Source: Lebetimonas natsushimae
Lineage (GTDB): Bacteria; Campylobacterota; Campylobacteria; Campylobacterales; Nautiliaceae
Direction: 5' to 3'
Assembly (NCBI RefSeq): GCF_002335445.1
Contig: NZ_BDME01000002.1
Span: forward strand, 1 to 64,000
DNA length: 64,000 nucleotides
The first letter of the stretch is position 1. Each line of letters begins with the position of its first letter. Both the position numbers and the translations under genes were made by a program. Of the stretch, positions 46,560-55,178 are shown in pieces. The notes under the pieces were generated by a model. That model was not told where the DNA came from. It saw nothing but the letters and a program-made list of their open reading frames with translations, and did no database searches.

Positions 46560-47543
46560 TTAATCCTTTTTAAATTTTTTTCCAAGCCAGAGAGAAACGC
46601 TAAAATTTCTCATTTTTTTAAGTTTATGCAGTTTTATCATTAAGTTTTTTAATTTTGTCTGGTTTATTCTTTCGATTAATTTCATAAATTTAAACTGTTT
46701 ATAAAATCTTTTATTCCATTCTTTTTCATAATCCAAGTTATATATAATGGAATTGGCAAGAATTTCAGCAGAATGAACTGCATAATAAATTCCTTCAAAA
46801 CTCATAGGCATAACCTGACCCGCAGCATCACCGACAAAAAAAATATTATCTTTTTTTATAATTATTCCTTCTTCCCATGTAGGGATAAAATATCCCTTGG
46901 CTTTTACGTTTACATTTAAATATTTACAGAAATTATTAAAGCTGTTTTTGTCCACACTTCCTATATGGGTTTTATTTACATGAGGAAATTCCCATGCATA
47001 ATATTTTCCGCCCAGTTCTTCATCAAAATAAAATTTACAGGTGTCTGTTTTTTTATCTATTCTTGCATAATGTGTTATGGTTTTTGGTACAGGTGGGAGG
47101 TTCAGTACTTTTCTAACAGTGGAATTAACTCCGTCAGCCCCTATTAATATGTCATAATCAAATAATAATTTTTCTTTGTTTATTTCAATTAAGGCTTTTT
47201 TATCTTCAAATTTTTTAAATTTTCCGTAATAAAGTTTTGCGCCGTTTTTTACCGCTAAATCCCTTAAAGTTTTGTCAAATTCTTTTCTTAAAACAATTGA
47301 AAGGTTTTCTCCTTTTAAATCAATTTTTATTTTTTCTTTTTTATAACACATATAAACATAGCTTAATTTATGTTTTATTAAATTTTTTGGAATATCCATT
47401 TCATCAAAAATTTTTGTTTTTGTGCCTCCTCCGCATGGTTTGTCCCAGTTTTTGTCCTGAATGAGGGTAACATCAAATTTTTTAGCAAGAAGCCTTGCTG
47501 CAGTAGCCCCAGCCGGTCCTCCGCCAATAACTAAGATTTTCAA
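46560..47543 (-). CDS. Geranylgeranyl reductase-family FAD oxidoreductase
   Basis: A 327-residue flavoprotein: VIGGGPAGATAARLLAKK binds ADP of FAD, WDKPCGGGTKTKIFDEM is the characteristic CGGG motif of the geranylgeranyl reductase family, LIGADGVNSTVRKVL the DG motif, and NIFFVGDAAGQVMPMSFEGIYYAVHS the GD motif. Members reduce double bonds of isoprenoid chains in lipids or quinones. Beside a polyprenyl-phosphate glycosyltransferase it may act on an isoprenoid carrier or menaquinone, which is inference. Confidence 0.88.
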   Translation of the reverse strand: MKILVIGGGPAGATAARLLAKKFDVTLIQDKNWDKPCGGGTKTKIFDEMDIPKNLIKHKLSYVYMCYKKEKIKIDLKGENLSIVLRKEFDKTLRDLAVKNGAKLYYGKFKKFEDKKALIEINKEKLLFDYDILIGADGVNSTVRKVLNLPPVPKTITHYARIDKKTDTCKFYFDEELGGKYYAWEFPHVNKTHIGSVDKNSFNNFCKYLNVNVKAKGYFIPTWEEGIIIKKDNIFFVGDAAGQVMPMSFEGIYYAVHSAEILANSIIYNLDYEKEWNKRFYKQFKFMKLIERINQTKLKNLMIKLHKLKKMRNFSVSLWLGKKFKKD

Positions 47544-47999
47544 TTAAAAATTCCTCTGTTTTTTATAATTAAACGGATTTATATGGTTATATTTAGTTTT
47601 TTTAATTACCACAAATACCGAATTTTTATATAAAAGTTTATAATCTTTAATTTTTGCGAGATTATCAACTGTTGTAAAAATCGCATTTTTTTCTTTTGCA
47701 ATGTTTTTTGCTTTAAAATAAGGTATTAAATAATAAGAAACACCAAGATAAAGATAAAAAAATAAAATATATAAAATTCCGGTAATTACGGCAAACCTTG
47801 AATATTTTTTATTAAAACTTAAAAATAAAAACAAGATCAAAAAACCGTAATAAATAATATTCATTTTTGGATAAACAACCAAAAACAGTGCTTTCAAAAA
47901 AGGAGAAAAATCAGAATAAAAAAAAGTTATAAACATTGGAATTAAAAATGCAATTGTAAAAAGTATGTAAAATAACCTTTTTAATTTTTCACTTTTCAT
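47544..47999 (-). CDS. Hypothetical membrane protein
   Basis: A 151-residue protein with three or four predicted helices (about residues 8-28, 33-48, 50-62 and 68-95) and a basic soluble tail. I do not recognise a family. It starts in a purine-rich low-complexity stretch (repeated GTGAAAA/ATGAAAA units around 48000) and ends directly against the flavoprotein start, so it is likely in the same operon. Confidence 0.7.
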   Translation of the reverse strand: MKSEKLKRLFYILFTIAFLIPMFITFFYSDFSPFLKALFLVVYPKMNIIYYGFLILFLFLSFNKKYSRFAVITGILYILFFYLYLGVSYYLIPYFKAKNIAKEKNAIFTTVDNLAKIKDYKLLYKNSVFVVIKKTKYNHINPFNYKKQRNF

Positions 48000-48015
48000 T
48001 TTTCATTTTCACTTT

Positions 48016-48285
48016 TTATATAGGGAATACTCTTATCTTATCAGTATCAAGTCTTTTTCTCAGTGTTTCTTCTATTGCAAAAAGAGTCGCCCCGCCTGCA
48101 GAAGAGCATGCGGCACAGGCTCCGCCGTATCTTATATATACATGGGTTTCACCGTTATTTTCTCTCACATCTAAAACTTCCGCCATTCCACCGTCAAATG
48201 CAAGCATTGGTAAAATATCTTTTTTGATTACTTCTTCAATAGCCTCAATTTTTTCTTTTAAATTCATTTCTTCAAATTTTTTCAT
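48016..48285 (-). CDS. NifU-like iron-sulfur scaffold domain protein
   Basis: An 89-residue stand-alone NifU C-terminal domain. LPMLAFDGGMAEVLDV and YIRYGGACAACSSAGGATLF carry the CxxC pair (Cys57, Cys60) that holds a transient 4Fe-4S cluster for delivery to target proteins. The length matches single-domain Nfu proteins. The ATG is preceded by AAAAAAGGA. It probably heads the leftward run of five to six genes down to the cysteine synthase gene. Confidence 0.92.
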   Translation of the reverse strand: MKKFEEMNLKEKIEAIEEVIKKDILPMLAFDGGMAEVLDVRENNGETHVYIRYGGACAACSSAGGATLFAIEETLRKRLDTDKIRVFPI

Positions 48286-48338
48286 TTGTTTCCTTTTTTA
48301 TAGAATATATCAAAAAATATCCGTTAAACAAAATTTAG

Positions 48339-48357
48339 TATAATTTTATCAAAAAGG
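48339..48357 (+). promoter_or_regulatory. Promoter -10 and ribosome site of the nucleosidase gene
   Basis: TATAAT (48339-48344) is followed, at the expected transcription start, by the ribosome site AAAAAGG (48351-48357). Seven bases further on, no ATG, GTG or TTG is present; the only start-like codon in frame at good spacing is ATT at 48365. Confidence 0.55.
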
Positions 48358-48364
48358 CGTTAAA

Positions 48365-49099
48365 ATTACAGGAATAGTCTGCAGTTATTTAAAAGAAGCC
48401 AAATTATTAATCGAATGGTTAAATTTAAAAAGGGTAAATGATAAGTTTTTAATTTATGAAAATGAGAAATATTCTTTAATTGTTTCAAACCAGGGGAAAA
48501 TAAATTCGGCTATTGCAACAACTTATCTTCTCTCAACCCGAAGAATTTTGAACATAATAAATTTTGGAATAGCCGGAAGCAGCAATCACAAAATAGGTGA
48601 AATATTTTTAATAAATAAAATTAATAACAAATTTTTTCCTGATATTTTGATAAATCATCCTTTCAGGGAAAGTGAAATAATCTGCGTAGATGAGGTAGTA
48701 ACGGATGGAAATTATAATTTAGTTGATATGGAGAGTGTCGGATTTTTTCAGGCTGCAACTAAATTTTTAAAAGCACACAATATTTTTTTAATTAAAATTG
48801 TAAGCGATAATTTAGTCTGTTTCAGACCTACCGATGAATTTATGAGAGATTTAATAACGCCTCATAAAGAAAAGATTTTGAGATTTTTAGATGGTTTGAA
48901 AGAAAAAGAGGAGATTGATTTTAGTGAAGTTGAAAAATTAGTTAAAAAATATAACCTCTCTTTTTCGCAGAAAGAAAAATTAAAAGATTTTCTTATCTAT
49001 TACAAACTTAATAATTTAGAATTTCCCAAGTTTAATTTTGAAAAAACAAACAGAAAAAAAGATTTTGAAAGAATTGTAAATGAACTTAAAAAATTTTAG
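48365..49099 (+). CDS. MTA/SAH-nucleosidase-like protein with non-canonical start
   Basis: Read in frame from 48359 the protein begins VKITGIVCSYLKEAKLLIEW and continues with SLIVSNQGKINSAIATTYLL and IINFGIAGSSNHKIGEIFL, the order of blocks in MTA/SAH nucleosidases, then LVDMESVGFFQAA with the substrate-binding ME and IVSDNL near the catalytic Asp. The first TTG at 48548 would delete the N-terminal third of the fold. A C-terminal extension of about 60 charged residues is unusual. An ATT start is proposed from the promoter and ribosome site; a lost start (decaying gene) is the alternative. It overlaps the SPL-like gene by 20 bases. Confidence 0.65.
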   Translation: MTGIVCSYLKEAKLLIEWLNLKRVNDKFLIYENEKYSLIVSNQGKINSAIATTYLLSTRRILNIINFGIAGSSNHKIGEIFLINKINNKFFPDILINHPFRESEIICVDEVVTDGNYNLVDMESVGFFQAATKFLKAHNIFLIKIVSDNLVCFRPTDEFMRDLITPHKEKILRFLDGLKEKEEIDFSEVEKLVKKYNLSFSQKEKLKDFLIYYKLNNLEFPKFNFEKTNRKKDFERIVNELKKF

Positions 49100-50036
49100 T
49101 CATATTTATGTTGAAAAAAGGGTTTTAAATTATCCTTATGTAAAAAAAATTCTTGAAAAATTTAAAGACGGCGAAATTATTGAAATAAATCACTATAAAG
49201 ACAGATTTAACCCATATTATCAGTCATTCAGGGCGCAGAAAAATTCTCAAAAATTGATTTTGGCTAAAAAAGAACCTCCTTTTTTATATGAAGCAAGTGA
49301 TTTGATTCAAAAGCAAGATACTAATTTTTTTTATACCACTCCTATGCTTAACTGTATTTATGACTGTCATTACTGTTTTTTGCAGGGAATGTATCCAAGC
49401 GCCAATGTAGTTTTGTTTGTAAATTTTGAGGATTTTTTTGAAGAGGTTGAAAGAACTTATAAAAAACTGGGAAATATGTTTTTATCCATCTCATACGATA
49501 CAGATGTTTTAGCTGTTGAAAAGCTTTTTGGCGTGGCTAAAATTTGGGCCGATTTTGTAAAAGGTAAAAACATAAAACTTGAACTTCGCACGAAATCTGT
49601 AAATGTAAATTTTCCTTATCAGGAGAATCTGGTGTTTGCCTTTTCACTCTCTCCTGATACTGTAATTCAAAAATACGAAAAATTTACTCCTTCTCTTTTT
49701 GCCAGAATCAATGCAGTAAAAAAAATAATTAAAAAAGGCTACAAACCTGTAATTGTATTTGATCCAATCATAAAAGTGCCTGATTTTAAGAAAGTTTATA
49801 AAGAGTTTATGGATAAAGTATTCAGTGAAATTGATTACAAAAATATTTCAGCCGTTGTGTATGGTACTTTTAGGATGAGTTCAAATCAATTTAAATTGAT
49901 TAAAAAGGAAATGTTTAGTGACTTATATTTCTCCCCATATAGCGTAAAAAATGGAATTGTTGAATATGAAGATAAAAAAGAAATAATTGAATTTATTGAA
50001 AGTTTGTTGCCTGACGTGAAAAAATTCAAAGCCTAA
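49080..50036 (+). CDS. SPL-family radical SAM protein
   Basis: A 318-residue radical SAM protein of the spore photoproduct lyase-like group (COG1533). The 4Fe-4S ligands are in MLNCIYDCHYCFLQG (Cys92, Cys96, Cys99). ISYDTDVLAVEKLFG and LELRTKSVNV match SplB-type blocks. SplB repairs thymine dimers in spores, but this organism type makes no spores, so the substrate is unknown. Its coupling to a nucleosidase gene suggests the two share a nucleoside or SAM-by-product role, which is inference. Confidence 0.85.
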   Translation: MNLKNFSHIYVEKRVLNYPYVKKILEKFKDGEIIEINHYKDRFNPYYQSFRAQKNSQKLILAKKEPPFLYEASDLIQKQDTNFFYTTPMLNCIYDCHYCFLQGMYPSANVVLFVNFEDFFEEVERTYKKLGNMFLSISYDTDVLAVEKLFGVAKIWADFVKGKNIKLELRTKSVNVNFPYQENLVFAFSLSPDTVIQKYEKFTPSLFARINAVKKIIKKGYKPVIVFDPIIKVPDFKKVYKEFMDKVFSEIDYKNISAVVYGTFRMSSNQFKLIKKEMFSDLYFSPYSVKNGIVEYEDKKEIIEFIESLLPDVKKFKA

Positions 50037-50044
50037 AAAAAGGC

Positions 50045-53000
50045 TTAATCCATATCGTTTGGATCGAGAGGTGGGCGGTTGTCTTTTGGAGTTACAAGCC
50101 AGAAGTGTCTCACTTCACTTCTGAAGTTGTCTAAAATGAATTTAGCTTTTTTGCTTCCTGTTGCATTGTAATATTCAATGAGTCTTTTTTTAAGATAAAG
50201 TTTTGGTTTTTCATTTTCATCAATATCAATTCTTCTAATTTCAATTAATTCAGGATTTATTTTATCTACAAAATTATGTTTTTTATCATAAACAAACGCA
50301 ACCCCGCCTGTCATACCTGCACCAAAGTTGATACCAGTCTCGCCTAGGATAATTACTTCACCGCCTGTCATATATTCACACGGATGGTCTCCCGTACCTT
50401 CAACAATTGCCACAGCCCCTGAGTTTCTAACGGCAAATCTTTCTCCTACAACTCCTGCAATAAACAGTTTTCCGGCAGTTGCTCCGTATAAACATGTATT
50501 TCCGGCTGCGGCCCCCTCTTTTTTAGGAGTGATTATAATTTTTCCTCCGGCCATTCCTTTACCTACATAATCGTTTGCAACTCCTTTTAGTTTTAGGGTT
50601 ACCCCTTTACTTAAAAACACACCGAAACTCTGACCAGCAACTCCTTCAAGTTCAATGATGATTGAATCGTCCGCAAGTCCTGCATCTCCATAATATTTGG
50701 CAATCATACCGCTTATTCTTGCTCCAAAACTTCTGTTTAAGTTAATAATATTGGCTTTTACTACAGATTTATGATTTGGATTTTTAATTGTTTCCATTAC
50801 TTTATTTAGGATTTCTTTTTCAAATTCATTTTTATCAAACGGTACATTTTCTTTTTGTTTGGTGTTAACACCTTCAACATGTCTAACCAGTGCTGAAAAA
50901 TCGAATTTTTTAGCTTGAGGAATGTCTTTTACAGTAATTAAATCGTTTCTACCGATAATTTCGTCTAAACTTTTATATCCCATTTTAGCGAGATATTCTC
51001 TTACATCTTCAGCGACATTCAGCATATATTTTTTAACCTTATCAACATTTCCTCTGAATTTTTCCCTGTATTCAGGATCTTGTGTGGTAATTCCCACAGG
51101 ACATTTATTTGTCTGACAGCTTCTGCAGAATATACAGTCAACCGCCATTAAAAGGGATGTACCAAATGCATAATATTCAGCTCCAAAAAGTGCTCCAAAA
51201 ATTACGTCTCTCCCAACTTTAAGTGCCCCGTCTGTTTCAAGTGCCACAAACTCTCTTAAATGATTTTCCTTAAGTGCATTGTGGGCTTCTATAAGTCCAA
51301 GTTCCCAAGGATTTCCCGCATGACGGATTGAAGTAACCGGTGCCGCACCGGTTCCTCCTTCGCTTCCGCTTATTACAATCTGGTCCGCATATGCTTTTGC
51401 AACACCTGCCGCGATTGTTCCAACTCCTGCGGTTGAGACCAGTTTTACGCTTATAGTTGCAGTCGGATTTATCTGTTTTAAGTCAAAAATAAGCTGTGCT
51501 AAATCCTCAATTGAATAAATGTCATGATGAGGAGGTGGTGAAATCAATGTTTTTCCAGGGGTTGTATGTCTTAATTTTGCAATATAAGTTGTTACTTTAA
51601 ATCCAGGTAGCTGTCCGCCTTCACCCGGTTTTGCACCTTGGGCAACTTTAATTTGAATTTCTTCCGCATTTACTAGATATTCAGGGGTTACACCAAATCT
51701 TCCAGATGCAACCTGGCGGATTTTACTTCTTTTAATTGTTTTATTTCTGACAGGGTCTTCCCCTCCTTCACCCGAATTGCTTTTGGCTCCAAGTTCGTTC
51801 ATTGCCTGGGCAATTATTTCATGGGCTTCAGGACTTAAAGCCCCGATACTCATAGCAGCACCCACAAATCTTTTTACAATGCTTTCAGCACTTTCAACTT
51901 CATCTATTGAAATAGGTTTTCTGTCACTTTTGATATCAAGAAAATCTCTAATGTAAGTAGGCCTTCTGTTTTCTACCAATTTTTTAAATTCTTCATAATC
52001 TTTTTTGTCTCCGCTTAACATTTTTTTGAATGTTTTAACAACTTCCGGAGTAATTTCATGTGTTTCGCTGTTTCTTCTGTATTTTATAACACCGCCGTTA
52101 TCAAGTTTGTCGCTTTCAAATGTTTTTTCATGTCGGATATTGATTCTTTCTTCAATGTCTTCATATGTAAGTCCCGGAAGAAGAGCCTTGCTTCCTATAA
52201 AACATTCATCAGTTACTTCTTTGCTAAGACCGATAATGTCCATTAATGCTGAATTTCTATAACTTGCAATAGTAGAAATTCCCATTTTTGACATAATTTT
52301 TAAGATACCTTTATTTAATGCAGAATGAACATTAAATAAGGCAGTTTCTCTGTTTATGTTTTCTTCTTCTGCAATTTGAACTACTGTTTTAAATAATAAA
52401 TACGGATAAATCGCACTTGCGCCGTATGCTATCAGTACCGCAGCATCATGAGGGTTTGTAACTTCTCCTGTAATTGCCACAATACTTGTTAAATGTCTTA
52501 ATTTATTATCAATCAGTTTTTTATGAAGTCTTCCTATTACCATAGACATAGGAATTAATTTATGGTCTTTATCTAAATTTCTGTCATCAAGAAAAATAAT
52601 TCTAATGCCACCTCTTACATCTTCAACTATTTCATCTGTGAGTTTTTCAAGAGATTCTTTTAAATTTTCTTTAAATACAGTTGAATATGTCTTATTTTTA
52701 TAATCTTTTTCAAATCTCGGAGATTCCTCGTCACCAAAACTTTTTAAAACTTTAAGTTTTGTCTGAGTTAGAATTGGTGAAGTTGTTTTTATTCTTCTTG
52801 CGTGTTCCGGAGCTTCATCTAATATATTGTGAATTTCTCCAAATCCAGTATTTAAACTCATTACAATTTTTTCTCTGAGTGAATCAATAGGAGGATTTGT
52901 GACCTGGGCAAATTTTTGTCTGAAGAAATCATTAAAACTTCTAAACGGATAATCACTGAAACATGCAAGCGGAGTGTCATCTCCCATAGAACCGGTCGGT

Positions 53001-54418
53001 TCTTTTGCATCTTTCATCATAGGTTTAATCATTAAATTAATAGTCTCTTTTGTAATTCCGGCATATCTTTGTTTGTAAATTAAATCATTTAATTTTATAT
53101 TTTCATCTATTGAGTAAGGATTTTCTATATATTCCTGAAGATAAATCATATTTTCATTTAGCCATTTTGTATAAGGATTACTTGATTTTAGATATTCATC
53201 AATATCTTTATTTTTTAGAACTACTCCAAATTTTGTATCAACTCCTATCATCTGACCGGATTGAAGTCTTCCTCTCTCAACGATTTCATTATCATCCAAA
53301 TCAAGTACCCCGTATTCGCTTGCTATCAAAATTCTGTCATCTTTTGTAATTGCATATTTTGCCGGCCTTAGTCCGTTTCTATCAAGAACTACCGCAATAT
53401 ATCTTCCATCACTCACACTGACAGCAGCAGGTCCATCCCAAGCTTCAAATCTGGTCGAAAAATATTCATAAAACGCTTTAAGCTCACTGTCAAGATACGG
53501 TGCATTCTGCCAAGGCATTGGAATAAGAGATCTTACAGCTTTAAAAAAGTCCATTCCGTTCATAATTAAAAATTCAATCATTCTATCAAGACTGCTTGAA
53601 TCGCTTTCATCAAATCTGACAATAGGAAGTAATCTCTCAAGTTCTTCTTTTGTAAATACTTCTGATTTAATAGATTCTGTTTTTATTAAAGAATTTATTC
53701 TGTTTGCCTGGATTGAATTGATTTCCCCGTTATGTGCTATAAATCTAAATGGCTGGGCAAGTCTCCACTCAGGCAGGGTGTTTGTTGAAAATCTCTGATG
53801 AAACAGGGCAAAGTACACTTCAAAATCTTTATCTGCTAAATCCGGATAGAATTCTTTTAAATGATTTGGCATTAAAAGGCCTTTATAGGCTACTTTTTTA
53901 GAAGAGAATGTCGGAATGTAAAAATCTTTATCGTCTATAAAATTTTCAATTTCTTTTCTTGTTAAATATAAAAGTTCTTCAAATCTTTTAATTGCAATAA
54001 TTGAATTTGGGACTATAAATGCATGATAAATTTTAGGTAAAGTATTTAGGGCAAATTCTCCCAGCGCTTCTGTATTAACAGGTACTTCCCTCCATAAAAC
54101 CACTTTTAAATCGTTTTTTTCACAAAATTCTTCCACTGTGGCTTTTTGATTTTCATTTTTTAGGAAAATTACACCTATTCCGAAATTTTCAGGTAAATCG
54201 ATTCCCTTTTCTTTTGCCACTTTTCTAAAAAATTTTTTAGGCATTGAAAAAAGTAGACCGCTTCCGTCTCCACTTTTTCCATCAGCCGCAATTGCACCCC
54301 TGTGCATCATTCTCTCAAGTGCTTTCAGGGCGTCATTTACCAAGCTGTGGCTTGCTTTTCCCTTAATATTGGCTATTACACCAAAACCGCAGTTATCTTT
54401 AAATTCTAATCCACTCAT
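50045..54418 (-). CDS. gltB: Glutamate synthase large subunit, GltB
   Basis: Transfers the amide nitrogen of glutamine to 2-oxoglutarate. The class II amidotransferase domain begins with the nucleophile after a nine-residue propeptide (KDNCGFGVIAN), followed by the central domain, the FMN-binding synthase domain (SNSGEGGEDPVRN, GAKPGEGGQLPGFKVT, CRSCQTNKCPVGITTQD with 3Fe-4S ligands) and the GXGXG beta-helix domain (GMAGGKIIITP, GAGMTGGVAFVYD). At 1457 residues it is full length. No gltD small-subunit gene adjoins on either side. Confidence 0.97.
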   Translation of the reverse strand: MSGLEFKDNCGFGVIANIKGKASHSLVNDALKALERMMHRGAIAADGKSGDGSGLLFSMPKKFFRKVAKEKGIDLPENFGIGVIFLKNENQKATVEEFCEKNDLKVVLWREVPVNTEALGEFALNTLPKIYHAFIVPNSIIAIKRFEELLYLTRKEIENFIDDKDFYIPTFSSKKVAYKGLLMPNHLKEFYPDLADKDFEVYFALFHQRFSTNTLPEWRLAQPFRFIAHNGEINSIQANRINSLIKTESIKSEVFTKEELERLLPIVRFDESDSSSLDRMIEFLIMNGMDFFKAVRSLIPMPWQNAPYLDSELKAFYEYFSTRFEAWDGPAAVSVSDGRYIAVVLDRNGLRPAKYAITKDDRILIASEYGVLDLDDNEIVERGRLQSGQMIGVDTKFGVVLKNKDIDEYLKSSNPYTKWLNENMIYLQEYIENPYSIDENIKLNDLIYKQRYAGITKETINLMIKPMMKDAKEPTGSMGDDTPLACFSDYPFRSFNDFFRQKFAQVTNPPIDSLREKIVMSLNTGFGEIHNILDEAPEHARRIKTTSPILTQTKLKVLKSFGDEESPRFEKDYKNKTYSTVFKENLKESLEKLTDEIVEDVRGGIRIIFLDDRNLDKDHKLIPMSMVIGRLHKKLIDNKLRHLTSIVAITGEVTNPHDAAVLIAYGASAIYPYLLFKTVVQIAEEENINRETALFNVHSALNKGILKIMSKMGISTIASYRNSALMDIIGLSKEVTDECFIGSKALLPGLTYEDIEERINIRHEKTFESDKLDNGGVIKYRRNSETHEITPEVVKTFKKMLSGDKKDYEEFKKLVENRRPTYIRDFLDIKSDRKPISIDEVESAESIVKRFVGAAMSIGALSPEAHEIIAQAMNELGAKSNSGEGGEDPVRNKTIKRSKIRQVASGRFGVTPEYLVNAEEIQIKVAQGAKPGEGGQLPGFKVTTYIAKLRHTTPGKTLISPPPHHDIYSIEDLAQLIFDLKQINPTATISVKLVSTAGVGTIAAGVAKAYADQIVISGSEGGTGAAPVTSIRHAGNPWELGLIEAHNALKENHLREFVALETDGALKVGRDVIFGALFGAEYYAFGTSLLMAVDCIFCRSCQTNKCPVGITTQDPEYREKFRGNVDKVKKYMLNVAEDVREYLAKMGYKSLDEIIGRNDLITVKDIPQAKKFDFSALVRHVEGVNTKQKENVPFDKNEFEKEILNKVMETIKNPNHKSVVKANIINLNRSFGARISGMIAKYYGDAGLADDSIIIELEGVAGQSFGVFLSKGVTLKLKGVANDYVGKGMAGGKIIITPKKEGAAAGNTCLYGATAGKLFIAGVVGERFAVRNSGAVAIVEGTGDHPCEYMTGGEVIILGETGINFGAGMTGGVAFVYDKKHNFVDKINPELIEIRRIDIDENEKPKLYLKKRLIEYYNATGSKKAKFILDNFRSEVRHFWLVTPKDNRPPLDPNDMD

Positions 54419-54465
54419 AAATTTGTCCTTTTAAGAGGTTATTTATCCTAATTTTATAATTTCTA

Positions 54466-54471
54466 ATTATA
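54466..54471 (-). promoter_or_regulatory. gltB -10 element
   Basis: TATAAT on the minus strand, about 48 bases before the gltB start; AAAAGGA lies seven bases before the ATG. It is back to back with the recO -10 at 54491, only 19 bases away. Confidence 0.5.
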
Positions 54472-54490
54472 GCAAAAAAAAGTTATTTGA

Positions 54491-54496
54491 TATAAT
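54491..54496 (+). promoter_or_regulatory. recO -10 element, six bases before the start codon
   Basis: TATAAT in the extended TTGATATAATTTT context. Only six bases separate it from the recO ATG, so transcription should start at or next to the A of the start codon. There is no Shine-Dalgarno sequence. Confidence 0.6.
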
Positions 54497-54502
54497 TTTC
54501 AC

Positions 54503-55120
54503 ATGAAAGGCTTAATATTAAACACCATAAGGGTCCGGGACGAGGATTTAATTGTAAGAATTCTTACAAAAAATGAAGTATTGACTTTATACAGGTTTTA
54601 TGGGGCCAGGCATTCATATATAAATGTTGGTTTTTTTATAGATTTTGTAGTTGAAGAAAGTTATAAAACCACAATAAAAAGACTCAGAAATGTAACTCAA
54701 ATACCTTTTTCTTTTTTGTTTGAGAGGGAAAAAGTGATTTATTTTAATGAATATATAAGACTTTTAAATGCTCATTTTATTGACGTAAGCAGGGTGGATA
54801 GTTTTTATTACGAAAGTTTATACAAACTGGCTAAAACTTTACATGAACGGGATGTAAAAAGGGCTGTAATTGAGCATTATGTAAGTTTGCTTGAAAAAGA
54901 GGGTAGGCTTCACAGGGATAAAATATGTTTTTTGTGTGAAAAAAAAATAGAAAATAAAATAGCTCTTGCAAGAAGTTTCCTGCCGGCCCATGAAAAATGT
55001 ATCTATTCAGCCGGATTTGACGAGGAAAAAATCGATACGCTTTTTAATGAGAAAAAGACTATTCTTTTCAGTGATGAAGAAATTGAAAAGCTTTGGAAGA
55101 TATTGAATTTAGGGATATGA
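54503..55120 (+). CDS. recO: DNA repair protein RecO (short Campylobacterota form)
   Basis: Helps load RecA at gaps in the RecFOR pathway. An N-terminal OB fold (MKGLILNTIRVRDEDLIVRIL, LTLYRFYGARHS) is followed by a helical domain with the zinc-site cysteines CFLCEKK and HEKC. At 205 residues it is shorter than E. coli RecO (242) but usual for the group. The start is fixed by KGLILNTIRV; the message looks leaderless. Confidence 0.85.
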   Translation: MKGLILNTIRVRDEDLIVRILTKNEVLTLYRFYGARHSYINVGFFIDFVVEESYKTTIKRLRNVTQIPFSFLFEREKVIYFNEYIRLLNAHFIDVSRVDSFYYESLYKLAKTLHERDVKRAVIEHYVSLLEKEGRLHRDKICFLCEKKIENKIALARSFLPAHEKCIYSAGFDEEKIDTLFNEKKTILFSDEEIEKLWKILNLGI

Positions 55121-55178
55121 AAAAGTAAAAAAATAAATTAAATAAAAACGGAATTATTATATTTTGAAAGGATGAAAA

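Noticed and set aside
50029-50046. Hairpin AAGCCT-A6-AGGCTT between the SPL-like gene and gltB
   Set aside because: The stem is short and no T-run follows on either strand, so a terminator call is not justified.
50328-53349. Several open frames opposite gltB
   Set aside because: All lie within the well-conserved gltB gene and have no family features or start signals.
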